DNA of 64,000 nt from Kocuria turfanensis (GTDB taxonomy: Bacteria > Actinomycetota > Actinomycetes > Actinomycetales > Micrococcaceae), in contig NZ_CP014480.1 of assembly GCF_001580365.1 (NCBI RefSeq), forward strand, positions 1,861,008 through 1,925,007. The letters run 5' to 3'. The notes under the pieces are model-generated. The model did not search any database and was not told the DNA's origin. It worked only from the letters and a program-made list of their open reading frames with translations. The position numbers were made by a program, and so were the translations under genes. Position 1 is the first letter of the stretch; each line of letters starts with the position of its first letter. Below are positions 51,326 to 59,984 of the stretch, piece by piece.

Positions 51326-52756
51326 TCAGTGCAGGTCGGCCTCGGCGGTGCGGATCTGCGCGAACTCCTCCTCGGGGGCGTGGCCCACGAGGCGGTGCCG
51401 GCTGTAGAACCAGTAGTAGGCGAGGAAGACCACGAACACGAGGGCGGTGATGGAGGCCGCGACCACGTCGACCAGGAAGGTGGCGACCACCGCGACGAGG
51501 GCCAGCACCAGGGCGATGCCGGTGGTGACCGTGCCGCCCGGGGTGCGGTAGCCGCGCGGGAGGTCGGGCTCGCGCAGCCGCAGCACGATGTGGGAGAGGT
51601 TGAGCAGCACGTAGGAGACGGTGGCGCCGAACACCGCGATGTTGATGAGCAGCCCGCCGTCGCCGGTCGCGGCCGCGAGCACGAAGCCGATGGTGCCCGG
51701 CACGATGAGCGCCACCCAGGGGGTTCTGCGCTTGCCCGTCAGCGACAGCCAGCGGGGCAGGTAGCCGGCCCGGGAGAGGGCGAACAGCTGCCGGGAGTAG
51801 GCGAACATGATGGAGAAGAAGCTCGCCACCAGCCCGGCGAGGCCGGCGTAGTTGACGATGCTCGCCATCACGCTGTCCGCCCCGGCGACCGTGCGGATCG
51901 CCTCCGGCAGCGGGTTGTCCGAGGTGCTCATCGCCTCCGAGCCCGCGGCCCCGGGCACCAGGACGAGCATCAGCGCCCCCGAGACCAGCAGGAAGGCCAT
52001 GGCCACGATGATCCCGCGCGGCATGTCCCGGCGGGGGTCGGCGGTCTCCTCGGCGGCCAGCGGCACGCCCTCGATCGCCAGGAAGAACCAGATGCCGTAG
52101 ACGAGCGCCGCCATCGCCCCGGCCCAGCCCATGGGCAGGAACGCGCTCGCCCCCACGGCGTCGTTCGGGACGATGTCGAAGAGGTTCGCGGTGTCGAAGT
52201 GCGGCACGAGCGCGACGACGGTCACCCCCAGCGCGAGGACCGCGATCACCGTGATGCCGAACATCAGCTTGAGCGCCTCGCCGACCCCGTACATGTGGAT
52301 GCCCATGAACACGAGGTAGGTGACCAGGTAGACGGGCCAGGAGTTGGTGATCCCGAACAGGCCGAGGGCCTCGATGTAGCCACCGATGAAGGTCGCGATC
52401 GCCGCCGGGGCCACGGCGTACTCGATGAGCACGGCCATCCCGGTGGCGAACCCGCCCAGCGGGCCGAGGGCGCGGCGGGCGAAACCGTAGCCGGCGCCCG
52501 CCGTGGGCAGCGTGGAGGAGAGCTCGGCGAGGCCGAACACCATGCAGGTGTACATCAGGCCCATGAGCACGAAGGCGATCAGCAACCCGCCCCACCCGCC
52601 TTGGGACAGACCGATGTTCCAGCCGGAGAAGTCCCCGGAGATGACGTAGGCGATGCCCAGGCCCGCCAGCAGGACCCAGCCCGCCGCCCCGGACCGGAGC
52701 TGGCGGTGCTGGAAGTACTCGTCGGTGCGCGTCGGCTGTGCTGGGGAGTCGGGCAT
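51326..52756 (-). CDS. APC-family permease, ethanolamine permease type
   Basis: A 476-residue membrane protein with 12 helices. The N-terminus EYFQHRQLRSGAAGWVLLAG then GIAYVISGDFSGWNIGLSQG and WGGLLIAFVLMGLMYTCMVF closely follows the pattern of the ethanolamine permease group of the amino acid-polyamine-organocation family. It is the first gene of the operon and identifies its likely substrate. A FadR-type regulator is divergent from it, with palindromes in between. Confidence 0.87.
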   Translation of the reverse strand: MPDSPAQPTRTDEYFQHRQLRSGAAGWVLLAGLGIAYVISGDFSGWNIGLSQGGWGGLLIAFVLMGLMYTCMVFGLAELSSTLPTAGAGYGFARRALGPLGGFATGMAVLIEYAVAPAAIATFIGGYIEALGLFGITNSWPVYLVTYLVFMGIHMYGVGEALKLMFGITVIAVLALGVTVVALVPHFDTANLFDIVPNDAVGASAFLPMGWAGAMAALVYGIWFFLAIEGVPLAAEETADPRRDMPRGIIVAMAFLLVSGALMLVLVPGAAGSEAMSTSDNPLPEAIRTVAGADSVMASIVNYAGLAGLVASFFSIMFAYSRQLFALSRAGYLPRWLSLTGKRRTPWVALIVPGTIGFVLAAATGDGGLLINIAVFGATVSYVLLNLSHIVLRLREPDLPRGYRTPGGTVTTGIALVLALVAVVATFLVDVVAASITALVFVVFLAYYWFYSRHRLVGHAPEEEFAQIRTAEADLH

Positions 52757-52783
52757 GGGACGATCCCTCCGGATTCCGCAAAG

Positions 52784-52823
52784 GTCTGAAAACAGACATA
52801 TGGCGTCAGTGCTGACAGTCTGT
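52784..52823. promoter_or_regulatory. Clustered palindromes, candidate FadR-type operators
   Basis: GTCTG-AAAA-CAGAC (52784-52797), GTCAG-TG-CTGAC (52805-52816) and ACAG-T-CTGT (52815-52823) lie in the gap between the permease and regulator genes, close to the permease start. The first has the form typical of FadR/GntR-type sites. Confidence 0.6.
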
Positions 52824-52945
52824 GGCGTCGCCCGGGGGCCGTCAAGACCCGGCGCGCCACCAGCGCCCGCCGCCAGGGGCCACCGGCCGGCCTGCGGGAC
52901 CGTGGCACGATGGGCGCAGGACCGAGCGCGAGGAGGTGCACGACC

Positions 52946-53776
52946 GTGAGCGACCCCGTCCAGCACCCGCTGATCCGGCCCGTCCGGCAGGGCAACGCCT
53001 TCGAGGAGGCCGTCGAGCGGATCCTGGACTCGATCCGGCTCGGCCTGTTCCGCCGGGGCGAGCGGCTGCCGCCGGAGCGGGAGACGGCCGCCCTGCTGGG
53101 CATCTCGCGCGCCACGCTGCGGGAGGCCCTGCGCGAGCTCCAGAGGGCGGGCGTGCTGGAGGTGGTGCGCGGCCGGTACGGGGGGACCTTCGTCACCGGG
53201 CGGACCGCCCTGCCGGACGAGGACCTCCCCCGCGTGGACCCCGCCGAGGTCGAGGACGTGATCGTCTTCCGCGCCGTGGTGGAGCCCGCCGCGGCCGAGC
53301 TCGCCGCCCGGGCCGCGCTGAGCGCTGCCGCGCGCAACCACCTGCGGACCTGCCTCCGCCAGGTCGAGGAGAGCCCCCCGGAGGACTACCGCCCCGCCGA
53401 CGCGCGGTTCCACATCGCCGTGGCCGAGCTCGGCGGCTGCCCCAGCCTGGTCCGGGCGGTTGCAGAGGTCCGCTCGCGGGCGAGCGACCTGCTGGACCGC
53501 ATCCCGGTGCTGCCGGTCAACCTGGAGCACTCCGACCGCCAGCACCGCGAGATCGCGGACGCAATCCTCACCGGCGACGCGCCTGCCGCCCGCGCCGCGG
53601 CCCTCGCCCACCTGGAGGGCACCGCGGCGCTGCTGCGGGGCTTCCTCGGCCACGGGGCCGGGGAACGGACCGCGGGCCGGGGCGGTGCCGCGGACCGGGG
53701 CGGTGCCGCGGTCGGGCAGCGGCCCGAGGACGCCGGCGGCGGTCCGCCCGAGATCCGGGGCGACGGCGGGGCCTGA
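52946..53776 (+). CDS. FadR-subfamily GntR regulator of the operon
   Basis: A 276-residue regulator. The N-terminal winged helix is GLFRRGERLPPERETAALLG then ISRATLREALRELQRAGVLE, and the C-terminal FCD domain shows metal ligands in ADARFHIAVAE and EHSDRQHREIADAIL. The final 60 residues are a Gly/Arg tail with a duplicated GGAADRGGAA. GTG 52946 follows GAGGAGG. It is divergent from the ethanolamine-type permease and most likely represses the operon until an amine or its glutamyl product is present. Confidence 0.9.
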   Translation: MSDPVQHPLIRPVRQGNAFEEAVERILDSIRLGLFRRGERLPPERETAALLGISRATLREALRELQRAGVLEVVRGRYGGTFVTGRTALPDEDLPRVDPAEVEDVIVFRAVVEPAAAELAARAALSAAARNHLRTCLRQVEESPPEDYRPADARFHIAVAELGGCPSLVRAVAEVRSRASDLLDRIPVLPVNLEHSDRQHREIADAILTGDAPAARAAALAHLEGTAALLRGFLGHGAGERTAGRGGAADRGGAAVGQRPEDAGGGPPEIRGDGGA

Positions 53777-53782
53777 GCCGCC

Positions 53783-54370
53783 TCAGTCGCCGGCGCCGGA
53801 CTCCCCGCCGCCCGGCTCCGCGTCCTCGGCCCGGCGCCGGCGGTAGGCCGTCATGTTGGTGCGGTTGGCGCAGCGCTGGCTGCAGAAGCGCTTGGAGCGG
53901 TTGCGGGAGAGGTCCAGGAGCACCCCCTCGCAGTCCTCGGCCTCGCACACCCGCAGCCGGTCGGTCTCGTCCGCGCGGATCACGTCCACCAGAGCGAAGG
54001 CCGACTCCAGGCGCAGCCGGGTGGCCAGGGGCGCATGGGACGGGGAGGCGTGCAGGTGCCAGTCCTTGCCGTCGTGCCGCGCGAGCTGCGGGGCGACGGC
54101 GTCGGTGTCCAGGACGGCGTTGACCGCCGCCACCATGGCGTCCCGCTCCAGGGCCCAGATGCGCCGCAGGTCGTGACGCACCCCCAGCACGTCGGACAGC
54201 TCCTGCTCGTCACGGTCGAAGCGCCCGGACCAGCCGTGCTCCTCGAGGAGGACCCGCAGCTGCTCGGTGCCCACCAGCTCCTCCTCCCCGGAGCGGGAGG
54301 CGCCGGGAGCAGTGTTGAGCAACGCCACGTCGAACTCGAGGACATCCTCGGTGTCATAGGCAAAATGCAC
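53783..54370 (-). CDS. CGNR zinc-finger protein (ABATE domain)
   Basis: A 195-residue protein. Residues 10-140 are the helical ABATE domain (LEFDVALLNTAP; LSDVLGVRHDLRRIWALERD). The C-terminus has the CGNR zinc finger, RVCEAEDCEGVLLDLSRNRS then KRFCSQRCANRTNMTAYRRR, with four Cys. The family is thought to bind DNA and often sits near an exporter, which is not the case here. The start is GTG at 54370. The last 20 residues are acidic and Gly-rich. Confidence 0.9.
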   Translation of the reverse strand: MHFAYDTEDVLEFDVALLNTAPGASRSGEEELVGTEQLRVLLEEHGWSGRFDRDEQELSDVLGVRHDLRRIWALERDAMVAAVNAVLDTDAVAPQLARHDGKDWHLHASPSHAPLATRLRLESAFALVDVIRADETDRLRVCEAEDCEGVLLDLSRNRSKRFCSQRCANRTNMTAYRRRRAEDAEPGGGESGAGD

Positions 54371-54400
54371 TTGACTACTTATCCTTTCCGGGGCTAGCGT
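54371..54400 (+). promoter_or_regulatory. Strong promoter for the small membrane protein
   Basis: TTGACT (54371-54376), an 18-base spacer and TAGCGT (54395-54400), close to the actinobacterial housekeeping consensus. It begins at the base next to the GTG of the CGNR gene, so it lies in the 5' region of that gene too and the two transcripts may interfere. Confidence 0.65.
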
Positions 54401-54457
54401 AAGTGGCGTATTGCTATTAGACCATTACGCGGCATCGGTCGCGAGAAGGAGCCCTCC

Positions 54458-54673
54458 ATGGCCGGCGGAGTCTACATCCTGGTGCTGCTCGTCCTCCTCG
54501 CCACCGTGGGGCGACTGTCCGTGCCGCGGCGGGAGCGCACGCCGCTGCGCACCTGGACGCTGCGGGACGGGTACTACAACATCCGGCGCGGGCTGGCCGT
54601 GCTCGGCGCGCACGGACCGTCCTATCCGGCACTGCACGAGGCCGCCCGGCCGGTGGCGCAGCGGCGGAGCTGA
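54458..54673 (+). CDS. Small single-helix membrane protein
   Basis: A 71-residue protein: one helix (MAGGVYILVLLVLLATVGRL), then a basic cytoplasmic part (SVPRRERTPLRTWTLRDGYY; NIRRGLAVLGAHGP). GAGAAGGAG lies 7 bases before the ATG and a good promoter is upstream. I recognise no family. Confidence 0.7.
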   Translation: MAGGVYILVLLVLLATVGRLSVPRRERTPLRTWTLRDGYYNIRRGLAVLGAHGPSYPALHEAARPVAQRRS

Positions 54674-54742
54674 TCCCGCGGACCGCGCGGCCGACGACGA
54701 GCGTGGGGGGCACGGAACCACGCCGGCACTCCGCAGGGTCGC

Positions 54743-55477
54743 TCAGCCGTCGAAGTGGGTGCTGGTCGGCCCCTGGGACACGGTGGCGACCAGGTCGGCC
54801 GCCAGGTCGCGCAGCTTCACGTTGCGGTGGCTGGAGGCGGCCCGGAGGATCTGCACGGCCCGGTCCTGGCTGCAGCGGTTCTGGGCCATGACGATGCCCA
54901 CGGCCAGGTCGATGGTGGTGCGGGACTCCATCGCCGCCCGCAGGTCGGTCTCGGTGTCGCGGTGGCGGGCCAGGCGCACGGCCAGGGCCAGCGACGCCGA
55001 CACGGAGGCCACCTGGCGGGTGACCACCTCGATGGTGGCCGCGTCGAAGGTCCCGGGGCGCTCGGCGTAGACGTTCAGGCCGGCGGCCGCCTCGCCCCCG
55101 AGCTCCAGCGGCACGCCCAAAGCGGCACCGATCCCGGCCGCGGCCGCGGCCTGCCCGTAGGCCGGCCAGCGGGGATCGGCGCCGGTGTCGGGCACGTGTA
55201 CCACCCGGTGCTCGCGGGCGGCGGACAGGCAGGGGCCGTCGCCGTAGTGGTACTGGATCTCATCGAGGGCCTCGGCCCGCGGACTCGAGGAGGCCACCGT
55301 GGCCGAGCGCCGCGGCCGCAGCAGCGTCACCGCGCACCACACCTCGTCCCCGTCGGTGGAGAGGGCCTGGGCCATGGTGGCGGTGAACTCGTCGAGGAAC
55401 GCGGTGATGTCCTCGGACTCCAGCAGCAGCTCCTGCAACTGGGCCACCGGGACCCCGCTCGGGTCGCGCTCGGTCAT
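54743..55477 (-). CDS. GAF-ANTAR regulator, RNA-binding antiterminator type
   Basis: A 244-residue protein. Residues 15-165 are a GAF sensor domain (DEIQYHYGDGPCLSAAREHR; GIGAALGVPLELGGEAAAGL). Residues 180-240 are the ANTAR three-helix RNA-binding domain (SRTTIDLAVGIVMAQNRCSQ; DRAVQILRAASSHRNVKLRD). Such proteins bind paired hairpins in nascent RNA and prevent termination. ATG 55477 follows AAGGGGA. Its RNA targets are not visible here. Confidence 0.9.
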   Translation of the reverse strand: MTERDPSGVPVAQLQELLLESEDITAFLDEFTATMAQALSTDGDEVWCAVTLLRPRRSATVASSSPRAEALDEIQYHYGDGPCLSAAREHRVVHVPDTGADPRWPAYGQAAAAAGIGAALGVPLELGGEAAAGLNVYAERPGTFDAATIEVVTRQVASVSASLALAVRLARHRDTETDLRAAMESRTTIDLAVGIVMAQNRCSQDRAVQILRAASSHRNVKLRDLAADLVATVSQGPTSTHFDG

Positions 55478-55638
55478 GGGGTCCCCTTGTCGTCGGTCAG
55501 GTGCCGGATCGGCGGTCGCCCCGGAGGTCCGGGACGTCCTGGATCCATCGTGCCAGGAATCCGGGCCGGTGCGGACGGCCGGCCGGCCGGTGCGCACGCG
55601 GCGGAGCGCACCGGCCGGCCGGGACCCTGCGCGGCGGC

Positions 55639-55740
55639 TCAGACGAAGAGGGCTGTGACCTTCAGGGCGGTCTGGGTGATCCCGTAGAGCAGCGGGACCC
55701 CGACGAGGACCCAGCCGAGTGCCAGTCGTGCACGGCTCAT
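55639..55740 (-). CDS. 33-residue MFS transporter small subunit
   Basis: Translation from ATG 55740 gives MSRARLALGWVLVGVPLLYG then ITQTALKVTALFV, a single helix protein. It begins one base after the stop of the OFA-family transporter gene, with AAGGAGG of that gene's end serving as the ribosome binding site. I recognise it as the short partner that accompanies oxalate/formate-antiporter-like transporters in many actinobacteria and proteobacteria. Confidence 0.8.
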   Translation of the reverse strand: MSRARLALGWVLVGVPLLYGITQTALKVTALFV

Positions 55741-55741
55741 G

Positions 55742-57136
55742 TCATGCCTCCTTCGCGAGGGCCTTGGTGTCGGACGGGGCGGTGTCGGGCTCGTGGTAGC
55801 GGGCGTCCACGGGCTTGACGAGGAGGTTGGCGACGAAGCCCACGACCAGCAGGCCGACCATGGTCAGCAGCGCGGGCTGGTAGGCCTGCGCGGTGAGCTC
55901 CCCGGGGGTGCCCTGGGCGTCGAGGAACGCGTTGACGATGAGGGGCCCGGCGATGCCGGCGGCGGACCAGGCGGTGAGCAGCCGGCCGTGGATGGCCCCC
56001 ACCTGGAACGTCCCGAAGAGGTCCCGCAGATAGGCGGGCACCGTGGCGAAGCCGCCGCCGTAGAACGAGATGATGACGAAGGCCAGGAGCACGAACAGGA
56101 GCGTGGAGCTCGACCCGAACAGGGCCAGCACGGTGTAGAGGACGGCCCCCACGCCCAGGTAGATCATGTAGATGCGCTTGCGTCCCACGACGTCCGAGGT
56201 GGTCGACCACACGAAGCGCCCGCCCATGTTGCCGATGGACAGCAGCCCGACGAAGCCGCCGGCCACCCCGGCGGTCACGAGGGACGCCCCGTCGGCCTGG
56301 CGGAAGAAGTCCTGGATCATGGGTGCGGCCTGCTCCAGGATGCCGATGCCGGCCGTGACGTTGCAGAACAGCACGATCCACACGAGCCAGAACTGCCGGG
56401 TCCGGATCGCGTTGTTCGCGGAGACGTGGTTCGTGGTGACGAGCGCCTTCTTCGTGACCGTCGACGGGTCGAAGCCCTCGGGCTTCCAGCCGTCGGCGGG
56501 GACCTTGATGGTGAACGCCCCGAAGAGCATGTAGGCGAGGTAGACGACGGCGAGGGTCAGGAAGAGCTTGCCCACGGCGTCCCCGCTGGCCACCCACCCC
56601 TGGCCGCCGGACTCCGGGTCGTAGATGTTGAGCAGCGCCGCGGAGAGCGGGCTGGCGATCAGCGCGCCACCGCCGAAGCCCATGATCGCCATGCCCGTGG
56701 CGAGTCCCGGGCGGTCGGGGAACCACTTGATCAGCGTGGAGACGGGCGAGATGTAGCCGATGCCCAGGCCGATCCCCCCGATCACGCCGTAGCCGAGATA
56801 GACCAGCCACAGCTGCTCGGTGAAGATCCCGGCCGCGCCCACCAGGAACCCGCCGGACCACAGCAGGGCGGCAGTGAACATCGCCTTGCGGGGCCCGTTG
56901 GTGTCCACCCATGTGCCGAAGACGGCCGCGGACAGACCCAGCATCACGATCGCGATGGAGAAGATGATGCCGATCTCCGTCAGGCTCGCGTCGAAGTGCT
57001 CCACCAGCGCGGTCTTGTACACGCTCGTGGCGTAGGCCTGGCCGATGCACAGATGCACCGCCAGGGCCGCCGGGGGAATGAGCCAGCGGTTGAAGCCGGG
57101 GGGTGCCACCGTGTGCTCTCGATCCAGCCAGCCCAT
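55742..57136 (-). CDS. OFA-family MFS transporter (oxalate/formate antiporter type)
   Basis: A 464-residue transporter with 12 helices. HLCIGQAYATSVYKTAL begins the family, VFGTWVDTNGPRKAMFTAA is the loop 2-3 motif, and GYISPVSTLIKWFPDRPGLA then TGMAIMGFGGGALIASPL is the strongest OFA signature. GRFVWSTTSDVVGRKRIYMI is the matching loop in the second half. The substrate is probably a small carboxylate, such as oxalate, formate or a monocarboxylate. AAGGAG lies 8 bases before ATG 57136. It is coupled to a 33-residue partner. Confidence 0.9.
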   Translation of the reverse strand: MGWLDREHTVAPPGFNRWLIPPAALAVHLCIGQAYATSVYKTALVEHFDASLTEIGIIFSIAIVMLGLSAAVFGTWVDTNGPRKAMFTAALLWSGGFLVGAAGIFTEQLWLVYLGYGVIGGIGLGIGYISPVSTLIKWFPDRPGLATGMAIMGFGGGALIASPLSAALLNIYDPESGGQGWVASGDAVGKLFLTLAVVYLAYMLFGAFTIKVPADGWKPEGFDPSTVTKKALVTTNHVSANNAIRTRQFWLVWIVLFCNVTAGIGILEQAAPMIQDFFRQADGASLVTAGVAGGFVGLLSIGNMGGRFVWSTTSDVVGRKRIYMIYLGVGAVLYTVLALFGSSSTLLFVLLAFVIISFYGGGFATVPAYLRDLFGTFQVGAIHGRLLTAWSAAGIAGPLIVNAFLDAQGTPGELTAQAYQPALLTMVGLLVVGFVANLLVKPVDARYHEPDTAPSDTKALAKEA

Positions 57137-57302
57137 GCCTCGACTCCTTCTCTGCTGCGGACATGCCGTGACGGGACGGGCCCGGGACAGCCTGGGGGCA
57201 CGGGACCGGGCGCACCCACTCCGGCGCACGAGGGTGAATCATGTCACATCACGGACACGAACGGAAAGCACCCTGTCGACCAGCGGCGTGGCGCGTCCTG
57301 CC

Positions 57303-59597
57303 TCACCGCCCCCGCACGGCCCGCCACACGCGTCGCCAGAAGGCGGCGAAGCCCCGCTCCGCGACCGTCCGCTCCAGCTGCTCGATCCGGTCCGACTGCG
57401 CGCGGACGAGTTCGAGGAGCTCGCGGGCGAGGGCCTCGGAGCCGTCCAGGCGCGCGTGCAGCCCCTGCGCCTGCGTGCGGACCTCCTGGCTCAGGTAGAG
57501 CGGCAGGCCGATGCCGTTCTCGGCGGTCCACTGCCTGAGGTGGCGCTCGCGCACGAGCAGCTCGTCCCGGCGGCGCAGCTCCGCACCCGGCGCGCCGCCC
57601 CGCCGGGCCCGCACGGGGCGCGGCGGGCCCTCGACGAGACCCACGGTGAAGGTCTCCAGGAAGCGCAGGCGGAACTCCCAGTCCGCGGCGGCGGACAGGG
57701 TCTCGTCGTAGTCACCGAGCACCCCGTGCACCGCGCGCCGGTACACGAACGCCCCGGACGCCGCGCGGTCGCCGCCGAGCGCGCCGGTGAGACTGGGGGC
57801 GGCGGGCGCCGGCGACCCGGCGTCCGGGCCGCGCCGGAGGACCACCACGCCGTCGTCCGTGGCCAGCGGGTCCTCCAGCCGGGCCACGGCCCGCTGCAGG
57901 GCCGTGGGGGACCACCCGTCGTGGTCGTCCCGGAGCACCACCAGCTCCGAGTCGCCCGCGCGCAGCCCGCGATTGGCCGCGGCCCCCGGGGCCAGGCCAC
58001 GACGGTGGTGCAGAACCGCCGCCCGCCCCGCGAGCTCCGCCCGCCGCACGGCGAGGAGCTCGTCGACCTCGGCCGGATCCTCTCCGTCGTCCACCACGAC
58101 CAGCCGCCAGTCGGTGAAGGTCTGCTCCAGGACGCCGTCGAGGGCGCGGGCCAGCTCCGAGGACCGCCCGCGGGTCCGGAGCAGGACGGCGACCGTGGGA
58201 CGTGCGGGCGGCACCGCGGGGACGACGTACCGGCGCCGGAGGGAGCGCACCACCGGGGCACCGACCCCGCGCGGCGCGACGACCCTGGCGGGCGGCGGCT
58301 GGGGCCGCCCGCCACGGAGCGCCTCGGCCACCCCGTCCCACCAGCGCTCGCCCGCGGCGCGCAGGGCCGGCACCGCGTCGGCCAGCGCCGAGCGGACCGC
58401 CGCCCGGTGCTCGACGGCCTCCGAGGCCCACTGCTGGACGGCGGCATGGGTGTCCCACGCCGCGTCACCGGGGGTGAGCAGCGCGGCCAGCGGCACCACG
58501 TGCCCGGCCAGCCCCCAGCGGTGCAGCACCGCATCCATGCGCTCAGCGGCATATGCGTCCGAGCCGATGGGAAGGACGTCGGCGCCGCCGGCGAGCCCGA
58601 GGGCGACCGCGCGGGGGCAGGTGGTCACGACGTGCTCGGCGGCGCCCACCAGCGCGTCCGCGCTTCCCGGCGCCGGCGAGTGCCGCCGGACGTCCTGCGG
58701 CAGGTGCGCGGCGACGGCCGCGGCGAAGTCCGCGTCCTCCGCACGGCACGGCAGGACGGCGACCGCGCCGGGCGCCCGGTGCACCAGGGCGTCCAGCAGG
58801 GCGGCGAGCACCGGCGCGGCCTCCTCCGGGCCGATCGGCCCCGCGGGGCGTTCGAGCACCGCGACGACCGAGGGCGAAGCCTCCCCAGGCGCGCGGTCGG
58901 ACGCCTGCTCCGGCATCTGCTCCGGCGCGCGATCCGATCCCTGGTCCGGCCTCTGCTCCGGCGCCCGCTCCGATGCTGGGTCCGACACGTGCTCCGGCGC
59001 GCGCTCCGGTGCTGGGTCCGGCAGGCGCTCCGGCGCGTGATCCGATTCCTGGTCCGACCTCTGTCCCGGGGCGGGAACGGAGGCGGCGCCCGGTGCGGCG
59101 GGTTCCGGGAGGAGGAAGAGGGTGTCGTCCCAGCCGAGGTGCAGACCGGGGTGCTCGGCGCAGAGCCGGGAGGCCAGGGCCGAGGAGTGCTCGTCCCGCA
59201 GTCCCACGAGCGAGGCCGCGGCCAGCAGCTCGCGCAGGACCTCCGCCGGAGCGTCCCGGACGTCCAGGGCCAGGCCGCTGACCACGACCGGCCGGCCGTG
59301 CCGCACCGCGGCGCGCGCCGCCTCGAGCCAGCCGGCCAGCAGCTCCCGGTCGGCTGGGTGCTCGGTCCCGACCAGCAGGAGCCCCTCCGCGGCCGGCGGC
59401 GCCTCCTCCGCGGCACCCGGAGCCGCGGGACCCTCCGCCCCGGCCTCCGCCCCCGTGGACGGCCGCGGGGCACCCGGCCGCGCGAGCACCGCCTCGACCC
59501 CGCGCGCCGCGAGCTGCTGGAGCAGGCGGTCCGGCCCGGACTCCTGGCCGAGGTGCGGCCCCCGGCCGCTGGTGCTGCTCAGGACGTCGATGCGCAT
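57303..59597 (-). CDS. Pyruvyltransferase-like / GT2 glycosyltransferase fusion
   Basis: A 764-residue protein of unusual makeup. Residues 70-350 resemble polysaccharide pyruvyltransferases (GRPVVVSGLALDV; ASLVGLRDEHSSALASRLCA; GAAEHVVTTCPRAVALGLAGG), split by a tandem repeat of Pro/Glu/Arg/Asp near residues 180-240. Residues 465-690 are a GT-A family 2 glycosyltransferase (PTVAVLLRTRGRSSELARAL; RLVVVDDGEDPAEVDELLAV; ELVVLRDDHDGWSP as the DxD region). The last 50 residues are a coiled-coil-like tail (ELVRAQSDRIEQLERTVAER). It probably decorates a surface glycan. ATG 59597 was chosen where similarity begins; the frame stays open far upstream. Confidence 0.75.
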   Translation of the reverse strand: MRIDVLSSTSGRGPHLGQESGPDRLLQQLAARGVEAVLARPGAPRPSTGAEAGAEGPAAPGAAEEAPPAAEGLLLVGTEHPADRELLAGWLEAARAAVRHGRPVVVSGLALDVRDAPAEVLRELLAAASLVGLRDEHSSALASRLCAEHPGLHLGWDDTLFLLPEPAAPGAASVPAPGQRSDQESDHAPERLPDPAPERAPEHVSDPASERAPEQRPDQGSDRAPEQMPEQASDRAPGEASPSVVAVLERPAGPIGPEEAAPVLAALLDALVHRAPGAVAVLPCRAEDADFAAAVAAHLPQDVRRHSPAPGSADALVGAAEHVVTTCPRAVALGLAGGADVLPIGSDAYAAERMDAVLHRWGLAGHVVPLAALLTPGDAAWDTHAAVQQWASEAVEHRAAVRSALADAVPALRAAGERWWDGVAEALRGGRPQPPPARVVAPRGVGAPVVRSLRRRYVVPAVPPARPTVAVLLRTRGRSSELARALDGVLEQTFTDWRLVVVDDGEDPAEVDELLAVRRAELAGRAAVLHHRRGLAPGAAANRGLRAGDSELVVLRDDHDGWSPTALQRAVARLEDPLATDDGVVVLRRGPDAGSPAPAAPSLTGALGGDRAASGAFVYRRAVHGVLGDYDETLSAAADWEFRLRFLETFTVGLVEGPPRPVRARRGGAPGAELRRRDELLVRERHLRQWTAENGIGLPLYLSQEVRTQAQGLHARLDGSEALARELLELVRAQSDRIEQLERTVAERGFAAFWRRVWRAVRGR
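58885..59060 (-). repeat. In-frame tandem repeat within the glycosyltransferase gene
   Basis: Degenerate short units code APERAPEHVSDPASERAPEQ and variants such as RPDQGSDRAPEQMPEQASD. Units of 24 to 36 bases share CTCCGG and GCGCG words. The product is a charged, flexible linker inside or after the pyruvyltransferase-like domain. The length could vary between strains. Confidence 0.65.
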
Positions 59598-59984
59598 GAC
59601 GGGACAGGCCTTTCCTCCGGCGGCTCGTGCGCCACCATTCTCCCAGGCGACCCTCTCCAGGGCGGCCACGACAGGGTCCGGACGCGGACTGTCCCTCGTA
59701 CGGTGTACGAAGTTGCAGGTCCGTACGGATCTGCCTTGTCCGTGTGCGAGCGGGTCCGCCATCGTGGAGGAACCACAGAGCACCGTCTCCGCCGGCAGCG
59801 GCCACGTCGAGGACCGTCGCCCGGGACGCTCTGCACCGACCCCCTGTACATGCCTGATCCGGCATATGAAGGGGAGGTCGGGGCAGGACGATCCGGGCCG
59901 TCGACCGCCCGTCGCCGCCCCGGGCCGGACCGGCCCCGGAGACCCCGCGCACCTCGTCGCGGGAGAAGTCGAGGAGTTCCCACC
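59598..59984. promoter_or_regulatory. Divergent control region with several palindromes
   Basis: No gene is seen in these 387 bases. Perfect inverted repeats include TCGTAC-GGT-GTACGA (59696-59710), the 10-base palindrome TCCGTACGGA (59720-59729) and ATGCC-TGATCC-GGCAT (59850-59865). The first two share a GTAC core and lie 19 bases apart. They may bind the LuxR-type regulator encoded on the right. Confidence 0.5.

Noticed and set aside
49853..52789. Two long open frames (about 980 residues) across the ligase and permease genes
   Set aside because: They span two well-supported genes with stop and start signals and have no protein character.
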